In this document: positions 1-6,606 of the stretch, piece after piece
Layout: each line of letters starts with the position of its first letter
Position numbering within the stretch: position 1 is the first letter of the stretch
Source of the DNA: Dysgonamonadaceae bacterium
Lineage (GTDB): Bacteria; Bacteroidota; Bacteroidia; Bacteroidales; Azobacteroidaceae
Direction of reading: 5' to 3'
Assembly (NCBI GenBank): GCA_031258895.1
Contig: JAIRMF010000121.1
Span: 1-21,248, forward strand
Length of the DNA: 21,248 nt
The notes under the pieces: generated by a model
Told to the model about the DNA's origin: nothing
What the model saw: only the letters and a program-made list of their open reading frames with translations
Databases searched by the model: none
Program-made: the position numbers and the translations under genes

Positions 1-219
1 AAGATATTCATTAGTAACCCTGTTCTGTGCCTCTATCCAGGCCGCTCTCGCCGGAGAAGCTTCGTCCTCAAGCCAACGGTACGGGTCCTCAATCTTAACG
101 CCGAAATAATTGTCCGTTACCTGTTCTCTCGCAGTTTCCGGATATACCGGTTTTGTTTCCATACGGCAGGAAATAAATATTAAAATGATGACTGATGGTA
201 TTATAAGTTGCGGTTTCAT
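1..219 (-). CDS. Prolyl oligopeptidase family lipoprotein, N-terminal fragment (cut by window edge)
   Basis: The first 73 codons read without a stop to the window edge. The protein starts with a short lipoprotein-like signal: a hydrophobic stretch from about residue 4 to 17, then Cys18 in the context FISC. It is therefore probably exported and lipidated in the periplasm. After the signal come DNYFGVKIEDPYRWLED (about residues 36-52) and a W-I-E-AQN-x-VTNEYL segment. This is the standard N-terminal signature of S9A prolyl endopeptidases, which cleave after proline in peptides. The catalytic Ser-Asp-His domain lies outside the window. The gene starts 35 bases after the trpB stop on the same strand, so it is probably co-transcribed with trpB. 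The ATG sits in the loop of a perfect 8-bp inverted repeat and no Shine-Dalgarno is visible. Family call is firm; activity cannot be judged from this fragment. Confidence 0.85.
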   Translation of the reverse strand, partial: MKPQLIIPSVIILIFISCRMETKPVYPETAREQVTDNYFGVKIEDPYRWLEDEASPARAAWIEAQNRVTNEYL

Positions 220-231
220 TTTGAACCGCAA
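208..231 (-). promoter_or_regulatory. Hairpin holding the peptidase start codon in its loop
   Basis: TTGCGGTT (208-215) and AACCGCAA (224-231) form a perfect 8-bp inverted repeat with an 8-base loop. The start codon of the prolyl-oligopeptidase gene (217-219) is inside that loop. It lies in the short trpB-peptidase spacer. No U-run follows on the minus strand, so it does not look like an intrinsic terminator. Part of the repeat encodes residues 2-4 of the peptidase. A role in translation or mRNA processing is inference. Confidence 0.5.
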
Positions 232-254
232 GACACGGGACAGATGAAAGACTC

Positions 255-1445
255 TCACCCGCCGATTCGATTTATGTAGGTCTCCATATCCTTGTCGCCG
301 CGTCCCGACAAACAGACTACAACGGTATCTTCCTTCCCAAACCGTTTCTTACGAAAAACGCCAAGTGCGTGCGCCGATTCAAGAGCCGGAATGATACCTT
401 CCATCCTGGTAAGCTCAAAAGCCGCATCAACAGCCTCAAAATCCTCAATAGCAAGCACCTCACACCGTCCCGTGCGGGCAAGATTCGCATGCATAGGCCC
501 TATACCCGGATAGTCCAAACCTGCGGAAATAGAGTATGGCTCTTCTATCTGACCGTCCCTGTTTTGCATCAACAAGGTTTTCGCCCCGTGTATAATTCCG
601 GTGGTTCCGAGATGTATCGTAGCCGCCGAACGACCGGAATACAGGCCCTCGCCCGCAGCCTCCGCCAGAACAATCTTAACCCGTAAATCATCAAGATACT
701 CGTAGACAGTGCCCGCCGCATTGCTGCCTCCGCCGACGCAGGCAACGAGATATTCCGGAAAATTACGCCCAGTCTTTTCTTCCAACTGTAACTTGATCTC
801 CTTCCCTATAACCGACTGTAAACGTGCTACCATATCGGGATAAGGATGCGGGCCAACCGTCGAACCAATTACATAATGCGTATCGGACGGATTACAAACC
901 CAATCACGTATAGCTTCGTTCACAGCGTCTTTGAGAGTCATGTTGCCACTGGTTACCGAAACAACCTTAGCTCCGAGCATCTCCATCTTACGAACGTTAA
1001 GGTTCTGTCTCTCTACGTCCGTCTTACCCATATAAACGGTACAGTCGATATTCATCAGGGCGCAAACGGTTGCGGTAGCAACTCCATGCTGCCCGGCTCC
1101 GGTTTCCGCGATGATACGAGTTTTTCCCATCCGTTTCGCAATCAGGACTTGTCCTATGGCATTGTTTATCTTGTGGGAACCGGTATGGTTGAGGTCTTCA
1201 CGTTTGAGATAGATACGGCAACGGTATTTTTCCGACATTCGTTCAGCAAAATAAAGCGGAGAGGGCCGGCCTGCGTAATCTGCCAACAGCTTTTGATATT
1301 CTTTTTGGAACTCTGAGTCCTCGATAATCTTTTTGTAGGAGCTTGTAAGGCTATCTACCGCCGCATAAAGGATTTCCGGTATGTAAGCTCCGCCGAATTC
1401 GCCGTAATAACCTTCCGTAGAGACGTTATAATTTTCCTGTTTCAT
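255..1445 (-). CDS. trpB: Tryptophan synthase beta chain
   Basis: A 396-residue PLP enzyme of the fold-type II family that joins indole and L-serine to make tryptophan, normally in an alpha2-beta2 complex with TrpA in the cytoplasm. Visible hallmarks are LNHTGSHKINNA with PLP lysine K92, ETGAGQHG with the catalytic glutamate E114, and the phosphate-binding GGGSNAAG at 237-244. The C-terminus has CLSGRGDKD. Length matches the usual 390-400 residues, and these motifs identify the standard TrpB1 type that pairs with TrpA. The start MKQENYN is preceded by a leader of about 70 bases and a TAnnTTTG promoter. No other trp gene is in the window: upstream is a divergent acyltransferase and downstream a peptidase, so this trpB lies outside a contiguous trp operon, at least on the sides visible here. 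Confidence 0.97.
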   Translation of the reverse strand: MKQENYNVSTEGYYGEFGGAYIPEILYAAVDSLTSSYKKIIEDSEFQKEYQKLLADYAGRPSPLYFAERMSEKYRCRIYLKREDLNHTGSHKINNAIGQVLIAKRMGKTRIIAETGAGQHGVATATVCALMNIDCTVYMGKTDVERQNLNVRKMEMLGAKVVSVTSGNMTLKDAVNEAIRDWVCNPSDTHYVIGSTVGPHPYPDMVARLQSVIGKEIKLQLEEKTGRNFPEYLVACVGGGSNAAGTVYEYLDDLRVKIVLAEAAGEGLYSGRSAATIHLGTTGIIHGAKTLLMQNRDGQIEEPYSISAGLDYPGIGPMHANLARTGRCEVLAIEDFEAVDAAFELTRMEGIIPALESAHALGVFRKKRFGKEDTVVVCLSGRGDKDMETYINRIGG

Positions 1446-1448
1446 TTG

Positions 1449-1499
1449 ATTGAGATGGTAATTGAGATGGTGTAATGTTAATTGAAATGGTGTAATGTC
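1449..1499. repeat. 20-bp tandem repeat in the trpB leader
   Basis: Two adjacent 20-base units (1460-1479 and 1480-1499) share AATTGARATGGTGTAATGT, and a partial third copy (ATTGAGATGGT) lies at 1449-1459. The array falls between the presumed trpB transcription start and the trpB start codon, so it would form most of the 5' untranslated region. No Trp-codon-rich leader peptide is apparent in it. Confidence 0.75.
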
Positions 1500-1510
1500 C
1501 GTGTCGGACA
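1496..1510. promoter_or_regulatory. 15-bp palindrome (TGTCCG-TGT-CGGACA) near the trpB transcription start
   Basis: A perfect 6-bp inverted repeat with a 3-base centre lies just downstream of the predicted trpB -7 box, at the expected 5' end of the transcript. It could be an operator for a dimeric repressor or a 5'-end stem that protects the mRNA. It overlaps the end of the 20-bp repeat array. Function is inferred only from position. Confidence 0.45.
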
Positions 1511-1521
1511 GTACTTGACCA

Positions 1522-1555
1522 CAAAGTTATGTATATTTTTCGGATTCCGGACAAA
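1522..1555 (-). promoter_or_regulatory. trpB promoter, Bacteroidota type
   Basis: On the minus strand TAACTTTG (1529-1522) matches the TAnnTTTG -7 consensus. TTTG (1555-1552) matches the -33 element, with a 22-base spacer. The start would fall near 1515-1517, giving a leader of about 70 bases that carries the palindrome and the 20-bp repeats. Confidence 0.65.
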
Positions 1556-1570
1556 ACGGAAAAATTATCG

Positions 1571-1578
1571 TAATTTTG
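1571..1578 (+). promoter_or_regulatory. -7 box for the acyltransferase gene
   Basis: TAATTTTG is a perfect TAnnTTTG match 17 bases before the ATG at 1596. No good -33 TTTG lies at normal spacing. The box is a few dozen bases from the divergent trpB promoter, so the two units share one short control region. Confidence 0.5.
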
Positions 1579-1595
1579 CCGTAAAATCAAATTAT

Positions 1596-2570
1596 ATGAC
1601 CGATAAGGAACTATACACGGCTCTTTGCCTGAATCGAAACGACGTCCCGATTTTTGCGCATCCATGGTGGCTTAACTGTGTCTGCGGCGGGACGAACAGG
1701 TGGGAAGTTTTGCTCGTCCGGCAGGACGATCAGATAATAGCCTCGATGCCGTACTTCATGCCCGCACGGGGTATAATTGTCATGCCGCCTTACACTAAAA
1801 TGTTGGGAATATGGTTTAATCCGAAATTCGAGTCGTCGTCGGATTTGCGGGAACATTACCGGCGGCAGACGATTTGTGAGGAGCTTATAGAGCTCTTACC
1901 GTCGCACAATTATTTCGAACAAAGTTTCCACTATACTTTTCTTGACTGGTTGCCGTTTCACTGGCATGGTTTTCGTCAAACAACACGATATACGCATGTT
2001 ATGCCGGAGGTTTTCGACCAGGATTATTTGTGGAACAATCTCCACCGCAAGCGTAAAAAGAATATTACAGCCGCCGTCGAAAAACATAAACTTGAAGTAA
2101 GAACCGATGTTCCGGTCGCCCATTTTATGGAACTTAACGAGGAGACCTACTTCAGACAGGGATTGAAACCGTATTGCAGCGATGAACTTGAGAGATTGAT
2201 TAGGGAATCGTTACGGTGCGGTCAGGGCGTTATTTACGGGGCTTACGACAGGGATAACAATCTTCATGCCGCCGATTTTGTTGTATTTCAGGAGGGGAGC
2301 GCATATTGTATCGCCGGTGGGAGCGTTCACGAGCATCGGGATTCCGGTGGTCACATTCTTACGTTATGGCAAATCGTCCGCGATTCTTCCGCACGTTCCG
2401 CAAGGGTAGACTTCTGTGGTTCGATGATGCGTGGCATTGCCGGATTCTTCCTTGAATTCGGGGCCATTCAGACGCCTTACTTTGTTATCGAGAAAGGCTG
2501 CATGAACATTATGACAAAGATACGCCTTAAGGTAAGTCGAATGACAGGCAGCAGATTAAGCGTATCATAA
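1596..2570 (+). CDS. FemAB/GNAT-like acyltransferase (BioF2-like fold), function unassigned
   Basis: A 324-residue soluble protein. The start MTDKELYTAL is chosen because a -7 box lies just upstream; the frame stays open to 1482 but that extension would cross the promoter. The sequence has FAHPWWLNCVCG near the N-terminus, a basic NNLHRKRKKNITAAVEKH stretch in the middle, then EETYFRQGLKPY and a GAYDRDNNLHAADFVVFQEGSAYCIAGGS core ending in a GGHILTLWQIV helix. This layout matches the Acetyltransf_6/FemAB-related GNAT proteins common in Bacteroidota, which transfer acyl or aminoacyl groups. The basic segment and the GGH...W core are the strongest pointers. No signal peptide or membrane segment is visible. 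It is monocistronic and divergent from trpB. Donor and acceptor are unknown, and neighbours do not narrow the role. Confidence 0.7.
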   Translation: MTDKELYTALCLNRNDVPIFAHPWWLNCVCGGTNRWEVLLVRQDDQIIASMPYFMPARGIIVMPPYTKMLGIWFNPKFESSSDLREHYRRQTICEELIELLPSHNYFEQSFHYTFLDWLPFHWHGFRQTTRYTHVMPEVFDQDYLWNNLHRKRKKNITAAVEKHKLEVRTDVPVAHFMELNEETYFRQGLKPYCSDELERLIRESLRCGQGVIYGAYDRDNNLHAADFVVFQEGSAYCIAGGSVHEHRDSGGHILTLWQIVRDSSARSARVDFCGSMMRGIAGFFLEFGAIQTPYFVIEKGCMNIMTKIRLKVSRMTGSRLSVS

Positions 2571-2575
2571 ATAAA

Positions 2576-2595
2576 CGTTTCCGGAACGATTTTTT
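2576..2595 (+). terminator. Weak intrinsic terminator after the acyltransferase
   Basis: CGTT-TCCGG-AACG (2576-2588) can form a 4-bp stem, followed by A and six T (2590-2595). It starts five bases after the stop codon. The stem is short, so the call is tentative. Confidence 0.4.
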
Positions 2596-2607
2596 CATGC
2601 GCCGGAT

Positions 2608-2681
2608 GATTTAGCTACTGCGCCAGACGATTCAGCTACTACGCCAGACAACTCAGCTACCACGCCAGACAACTCAGCTAC
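2608..2681. repeat. 21-bp tandem repeat, about 3.5 copies
   Basis: Units at 2608-2628, 2629-2649 and 2650-2670 plus a partial copy at 2671-2681 follow the pattern gaYtcagctacYacgccagac. A degenerate piece (cgccggat) precedes the first unit. The period is a multiple of three, and one plus-strand frame reads D-S-A-T-T-P-D/N repeats, but it has no start codon, has a stop at 2572, and is out of frame with the gene before it. The remaining gap (2571-2810) shows no gene. Confidence 0.85.
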
Positions 2682-2810
2682 ACGTTGCTGGTTCTAACGA
2701 TTATTGGAATAAAACATTTCGATGGCTATGAATAAAAAAATAAGCGCCCGCCAAAATTAATCGACAGACGCCTACCTCTTCCAATATACTACCACGTAAC
2801 CAAATTACGC

Positions 2811-3761
2811 TCAATCAAGAGGGTATTCATCAAACGCGTAAAGTACGGTAGACAAATAACGCTCCCCGGTGTCCGGCAAAATGACAACTATCGTCTTCCC
2901 AAAACTCTCAGGCCTCCGAGCAACCTGAACCGCAGCAAATACCGCAGCTCCTGACGAAATACCCGCCAACAAACCCTCACGCTTCGCTAACTCACGACTC
3001 GTCCGAATCGCATCGTCACTCCTCACCGGAAAAACTTCATCCACCACAGCAGGATTAAACGTCTGAGGCTGAAACCCTGCCCCAATACCCTGTATCTTGT
3101 GCGGCCCGGGAGAACCACCCGACAAAACAGGCGACTCCGACGGCTCTACCGCAATAACACGTGTCGAAGGATTGCGAGACTTTAATACCTCGCCTACCCC
3201 GCTTACAGTGCCGCCGGTGCCAACTCCCGATATGAAAATGTCAACCTTACCGTCAGTGTCACGCCATATCTCCTCCGCCGTCGTACGCTTATGAACATCC
3301 GGATTCGCAGGATTCTCAAACTGCTGGAGAATAATCGCCCTACCGTTCGATTCCTTCAACTCCCGAGCCTTCGCTATCGCACCCTTCATCCCTTCACTCC
3401 CAGGCGTCAAAACTAAATTCGCACCAAGAGCCTTTAATAAATTCCGACGCTCAATACTCATCGTCTCCGGCATCGTAAGCGTCAATTTGTAACCCTTAGA
3501 CGCACTAACAAATGCAAGACCAATACCCGTGTTACCACTTGTAGGCTCGATAAGCTCCGTGCCAGGCCCCAAAATACCCCGCCGTTCTGCGTCTTCAATC
3601 ATCGCCAATGCAATCCTGTCCTTAACGCTCGACGCAGGATTAAACGACTCAATCTTCCCAACAACACGAGCCTGCAAACCATGACCGGCATTGAAATTCG
3701 TAAACTCTAACAACGGCGTGTCACCAATTAACTCCGTTAAATTTTTTGCTATCCGTCCCAT
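2811..3761 (-). CDS. cysK: Cysteine synthase A (O-acetylserine sulfhydrylase)
   Basis: A 316-residue PLP enzyme that replaces the acetyl group of O-acetylserine with sulfide to give cysteine. It has NPASSVKDR with PLP lysine K47, the substrate-loop TSGNTG at 74-79, the phosphate-binding GTGGT at 181-185, and GISSGA at 267-272. Length and motif spacing are those of normal CysK rather than cystathionine beta-synthase, which would carry an extra domain. The start MGRIAKNLTELIG gives the usual N-terminus. The gene is divergent from a LuxR-type regulator and stands 2.8 kb from cysE, which makes its substrate. In other bacteria the CysE C-terminal tail docks in the CysK active site; whether that occurs here is not shown. 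On the coding strand it is G/T-rich, the plus strand being strongly A/C-rich. Confidence 0.97.
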   Translation of the reverse strand: MGRIAKNLTELIGDTPLLEFTNFNAGHGLQARVVGKIESFNPASSVKDRIALAMIEDAERRGILGPGTELIEPTSGNTGIGLAFVSASKGYKLTLTMPETMSIERRNLLKALGANLVLTPGSEGMKGAIAKARELKESNGRAIILQQFENPANPDVHKRTTAEEIWRDTDGKVDIFISGVGTGGTVSGVGEVLKSRNPSTRVIAVEPSESPVLSGGSPGPHKIQGIGAGFQPQTFNPAVVDEVFPVRSDDAIRTSRELAKREGLLAGISSGAAVFAAVQVARRPESFGKTIVVILPDTGERYLSTVLYAFDEYPLD

Positions 3762-3848
3762 CTTAATTTGATTTGAAATTTGTAATTAATATTACGTCTG
3801 CCTCCGGTAAACTCCCCAACAGGACAAATACCGTCGCAAACAGTCCCG

Positions 3849-3856
3849 CAAAAGTA
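3849..3856 (-). promoter_or_regulatory. -7 box for cysK
   Basis: On the minus strand this reads TACTTTTG, a match to TAnnTTTG. It implies a cysK leader of about 80 bases. No clear -33 TTTG is present; the expected place lies at the edge of the 20-bp dyad. Confidence 0.5.
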
Positions 3857-3877
3857 ATAGATTTCACCAGACCCCAC

Positions 3878-3897
3878 AATACCATAAATATGGTATT
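3878..3897. promoter_or_regulatory. 20-bp dyad operator candidate between cysK and the LuxR-type regulator
   Basis: AATACCAT-AAAT-ATGGTATT is a perfect 8-bp inverted repeat with a 4-base centre. Its right arm covers the expected -33 region of the regulator promoter, and its left arm lies upstream of the cysK -7 box. Dimeric LuxR/NarL-type proteins typically bind dyads of about this length, so autoregulation and control of cysK are plausible but unproven. Confidence 0.5.
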
Positions 3898-3918
3898 TTT
3901 TATTAGAAAATTTCACCG

Positions 3919-3926
3919 TACCTTTG
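3919..3926 (+). promoter_or_regulatory. -7 box for the response regulator gene
   Basis: TACCTTTG matches TAnnTTTG exactly and ends 14 bases before the ATG at 3941, implying a leader of about 10 bases. The -33 position holds a T-run rather than a clear TTTG. Confidence 0.55.
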
Positions 3927-3940
3927 CCGCTCCAAAAATT

Positions 3941-4588
3941 ATGAATGCAAGAACATACATACTCGCCGACAATCAAGACATCAGTAAGGCCGGAATACGT
4001 TTCCTGCTCAAAAATAACGGCTTCGAAGGAAACATCGCCGAAGTCTCTACAAAAAAAGAACTGATAAAAATGCTGCCGGACAACAGTAATGCCGTCGTCG
4101 TCCTCGATTACACCGCGTTCGACTTCGTCCATATAGATGACCTCTTAGTCGTCGCAAGTCGGTATGCCAAAGTATCCTGGATACTGTTCTCCGAAGAGTT
4201 AAGTTTCCAGTTCCTGAAAAGAATCTCTATCGAAAACTCCTTCAGTATCCTGCTCAAAAATTCAAGCAGCAAAGAAATATCCACCGCTCTCCTCGACGCC
4301 CAAAACAACAACCGATACCTGTGCCCAAGAATAGAAAACTGGATAAATTCCCAAGACGCCAAAACCGCAGAAAAACAACTCCTGACAACTACCGAACAGG
4401 AAATACTCAAACAAATCGCAATCGGTAAGTCCGTCAAAGATATCGCAGACGAACGTTCCGTCAGCGTGCACACAATAACAACCCATAAAAAAAATATCTT
4501 CCGCAAAATAGAGGTAAACACCACCTTCGAGGCCAGCAAATACGCCCTCCGTTCCGGACTCCTCGACGCATTAGATTACTACATCTAA
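3941..4588 (+). CDS. LuxR/NarL-family response regulator
   Basis: A 215-residue protein with an N-terminal receiver and a C-terminal LuxR helix-turn-helix. The start MNARTYILADNQ is chosen because the upstream in-frame extension would include the promoter. In the receiver, D10 and D56 (VVVLDYT) fit the acidic pocket and phosphoacceptor, S84 (LFSEE) the switch residue and K106 (ILLKNSS) the conserved lysine. The receiver seems phosphorylatable but diverges from the family consensus. The output domain runs from LTTTEQEILKQIA to about residue 215, with SVKDIADERSVSVHTITTHKKNIFRK as the HTH core. No histidine kinase is next to it, so its partner must lie elsewhere. It is divergent from cysK over a 20-bp dyad and is followed by an outer-membrane protein gene with its own -7 box. 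Target genes are unknown. Confidence 0.88.
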   Translation: MNARTYILADNQDISKAGIRFLLKNNGFEGNIAEVSTKKELIKMLPDNSNAVVVLDYTAFDFVHIDDLLVVASRYAKVSWILFSEELSFQFLKRISIENSFSILLKNSSSKEISTALLDAQNNNRYLCPRIENWINSQDAKTAEKQLLTTTEQEILKQIAIGKSVKDIADERSVSVHTITTHKKNIFRKIEVNTTFEASKYALRSGLLDALDYYI

Positions 4589-4648
4589 TAACTGAAATAA
4601 CACCGGCCCGTGATACCGCCCAACCGGTAATATGTGATTACTTTTTCG

Positions 4649-4656
4649 TAACTTTG
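4649..4656 (+). promoter_or_regulatory. -7 box for the outer-membrane protein/lptC unit
   Basis: TAACTTTG matches TAnnTTTG, 27 bases before the ATG at 4684. The leader includes AAAGGAA just ahead of the start, a fair Shine-Dalgarno. No obvious -33 element. Confidence 0.55.
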
Positions 4657-4683
4657 CACCCGAAACATCACCAATGAAAGGAA

Positions 4684-5967
4684 ATGAATAAATCAAACTT
4701 CATCCTCTGCACCGCAATAACCGTCCTGGCAATAACAGCAGCCCGCGCACAAAACAGCGTAAACTCCCCATACTCACGATACGGATACGGTGCACTCGCA
4801 GATAAAACATCCGTCGGACAGCGCGCCATGGGAGGTATCGGATACGGACTCAAAAACAAAACAATAATAAACCCGATGAACCCGGCATCCTACGCCAACG
4901 TCGATTCACTCACATTCATGTTCGAACTCGGCCTGAACGGTAGATATTCATACCTGAAAGAAAATACCGCTAAATCCTCCGGCATAAACGGTAACCTCGA
5001 ATACCTCGCCCTACAATTCAGACTCCTCCCTAACCTCGGTATCGGCGCCGGAATGGAACCCGTCTCGCAAACAGGATACGAATACAGAGACTCAGGCAAC
5101 CTTACGGAAGGTGATGCAGAACTGTACAACACAGTATACTCTGGCAACGGAGGCCTAAACAAAATTTACGGAACAATAGGCTACGAACTGTTCGACAAAC
5201 TCTCGCTCGGCGTAAAATTCGCCTACCTCTACGGAGACATATTCCACAACAGACTCTTCAATAACACAACCACCGGAGCAAATAATACCGCCGTATCAGA
5301 CACTTTACGCGCCTCCGGAATCGCTCTCGACTTCGGACTGCAATATCTATTCCCCATCAGAAAAAATTATACCCTCATAATCGGCGCTGTCTATACCCCA
5401 AAAACCAATTTCAACGGGTCATATAAATATGGCGAATACAGCGTCAATAATTCAACGGGAAATATCTCCGTAGACTCCCTATTCTCGGAAAATAAAACCG
5501 TCCATCTGCCCGAATCGCTCGGATTAGGCCTCACGTTTACCCGTATCAATAAATATACCGTCGGAGCCGACGTCCTTTACCAAAAATGGGGAAACGAAAA
5601 ACTGTACGACGGAGAAGGAAAACTGAACAACCGCCTGAAAATTAATGCCGGCGGAGAATTTATACCCGACCTCATGAACAACAAATTTTTGAAAAGAGTG
5701 AGATACCGCGCAGGCGTAAGTTATTCCGATGCATACTTCAAAATTAATAATGTCAATACACAACAAAAAGACGTGGGATACAAAGAGTACGGCCTAAACC
5801 TCGGCTTTGGCTTCCCAATGGTCGACCGACGCTCGTTCGTCAACATCTCGTTAGAATATTCGCGAATAATACCCGAAATAAAACAACTCCTAAGCGAACA
5901 GCAAATTAAACTGTCCGTCAGTTATACCTTCAATGAAGCGTGGTTCTACAAACAAAAACTAAAATAA
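4684..5967 (+). CDS. Outer-membrane beta-barrel protein, FadL/OmpP1-like
   Basis: A 427-residue exported protein. A signal peptide is clear: a Lys near the N-terminus, a hydrophobic stretch (residues 6-20) and probable cleavage after ARA at about residue 22. The mature protein opens with SVNSPYSRYGYGALAD, RAMGGIGYG and INPMNPASY, which are conserved in a Bacteroidota family often described as FadL/OmpP1-like. The rest alternates aromatic and polar residues as expected of barrel strands, with Asn/Gly-rich loops (for example about 195-205). The C-terminus (YTFNEAWFYKQKLK) has a few residues past the last strand rather than the terminal Phe of many porins. It overlaps lptC by 28 bases, and the same pairing is familiar in Bacteroidota. 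What passes through the barrel, if anything, is unknown. Confidence 0.8.
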   Translation: MNKSNFILCTAITVLAITAARAQNSVNSPYSRYGYGALADKTSVGQRAMGGIGYGLKNKTIINPMNPASYANVDSLTFMFELGLNGRYSYLKENTAKSSGINGNLEYLALQFRLLPNLGIGAGMEPVSQTGYEYRDSGNLTEGDAELYNTVYSGNGGLNKIYGTIGYELFDKLSLGVKFAYLYGDIFHNRLFNNTTTGANNTAVSDTLRASGIALDFGLQYLFPIRKNYTLIIGAVYTPKTNFNGSYKYGEYSVNNSTGNISVDSLFSENKTVHLPESLGLGLTFTRINKYTVGADVLYQKWGNEKLYDGEGKLNNRLKINAGGEFIPDLMNNKFLKRVRYRAGVSYSDAYFKINNVNTQQKDVGYKEYGLNLGFGFPMVDRRSFVNISLEYSRIIPEIKQLLSEQQIKLSVSYTFNEAWFYKQKLK

Positions 5968-6590
5968 CGCTCCTGCCATTCTGCCTGCTGATACTGCTGA
6001 CAGTTTGCGGCAAAAAAGAAGGTAAACTGCCGATGGTCTCCCCTGATGAGGAACACAGAGAACGGTGGCTCGTTACCCACACAGAAAATGTTTCCTCCCT
6101 GATTTCCGATTCGGGCGTAACACGCTACCGGCTCAATGCAAAAGTCTGGAATACCTATCAGCCGGAAAAACAGGAATCCTACTGGCATTTCCCGGAAAAA
6201 TTCCACCTGGAAAATTTCGATTCCCTGTTCAATGTCGTAGCTACTGTAGATGCCGATACTGCTTTCTATTACGAAAAACGCGAGATCTGGCGGCTCGCCA
6301 AAAATGTGCGAATCCGTAATCTCGACGGCGTCCTGTTCGAAACGGAAGAATTGTACTGGGACCAACGAGCCAGGCCTGAAGCGCCCGACGCAATACAAAC
6401 AGCAAAACCGGTCAGGGTAGTCCTTCCAAACGGTGACGAGCAACATCACGCCGGAGGATTCAAATCGGACCGGTACATGCAACTGCCCAGATTCTACAAT
6501 ACTAAGGAAACTATCACCTTTATTGAAAAAACCGGCACAAACAGCCGGCAACAGGATGATTCGCTGCAAGAGAGGCAGAAATCCGATTAA
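5940..6590 (+). CDS. lptC: LPS export protein LptC (lipoprotein form)
   Basis: A 216-residue periplasmic protein of the LPS transport bridge, which receives LPS from LptB2FG at the inner membrane and passes it on to LptA. The N-terminus has two lysines and a hydrophobic segment (9-22) ending at Cys23 in LTVC, a near-lipobox with an atypical Val before Cys. The body carries VSSLISDSGVTRYRLNAKVW, HFPEKFHLENFD, VDADTAFYYEKREIWRL and LFETEELYWDQ, all typical of Bacteroidota LptC (OstA-like beta-jellyroll). The start is GTG at 5940, inside the barrel-protein gene; no in-frame ATG would preserve the signal, so the two are probably translationally coupled. A tail rich in Gln/Asp/Lys follows residue 195. 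It ends 16 bases from the convergent cysE stop, with no clear terminator. Confidence 0.88.
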   Translation: MVLQTKTKITLLPFCLLILLTVCGKKEGKLPMVSPDEEHRERWLVTHTENVSSLISDSGVTRYRLNAKVWNTYQPEKQESYWHFPEKFHLENFDSLFNVVATVDADTAFYYEKREIWRLAKNVRIRNLDGVLFETEELYWDQRARPEAPDAIQTAKPVRVVLPNGDEQHHAGGFKSDRYMQLPRFYNTKETITFIEKTGTNSRQQDDSLQERQKSD

Positions 6591-6606
6591 AGAACAGTCC
6601 GATTCT

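Noticed and set aside
846..1316. Plus-strand open frame of 156 codons
   Set aside because: Antisense shadow of trpB with no recognisable protein features.
1449..2681. Short tandem repeats as a CRISPR array
   Set aside because: The repeats at 1449-1499 and 2608-2681 are directly adjacent, with no unique spacers between units and no cas genes.
4674..4691. Five-codon ATG frame just before the outer-membrane protein gene
   Set aside because: It coincides with the AAAGGAA ribosome-binding stretch and is too short to argue for.
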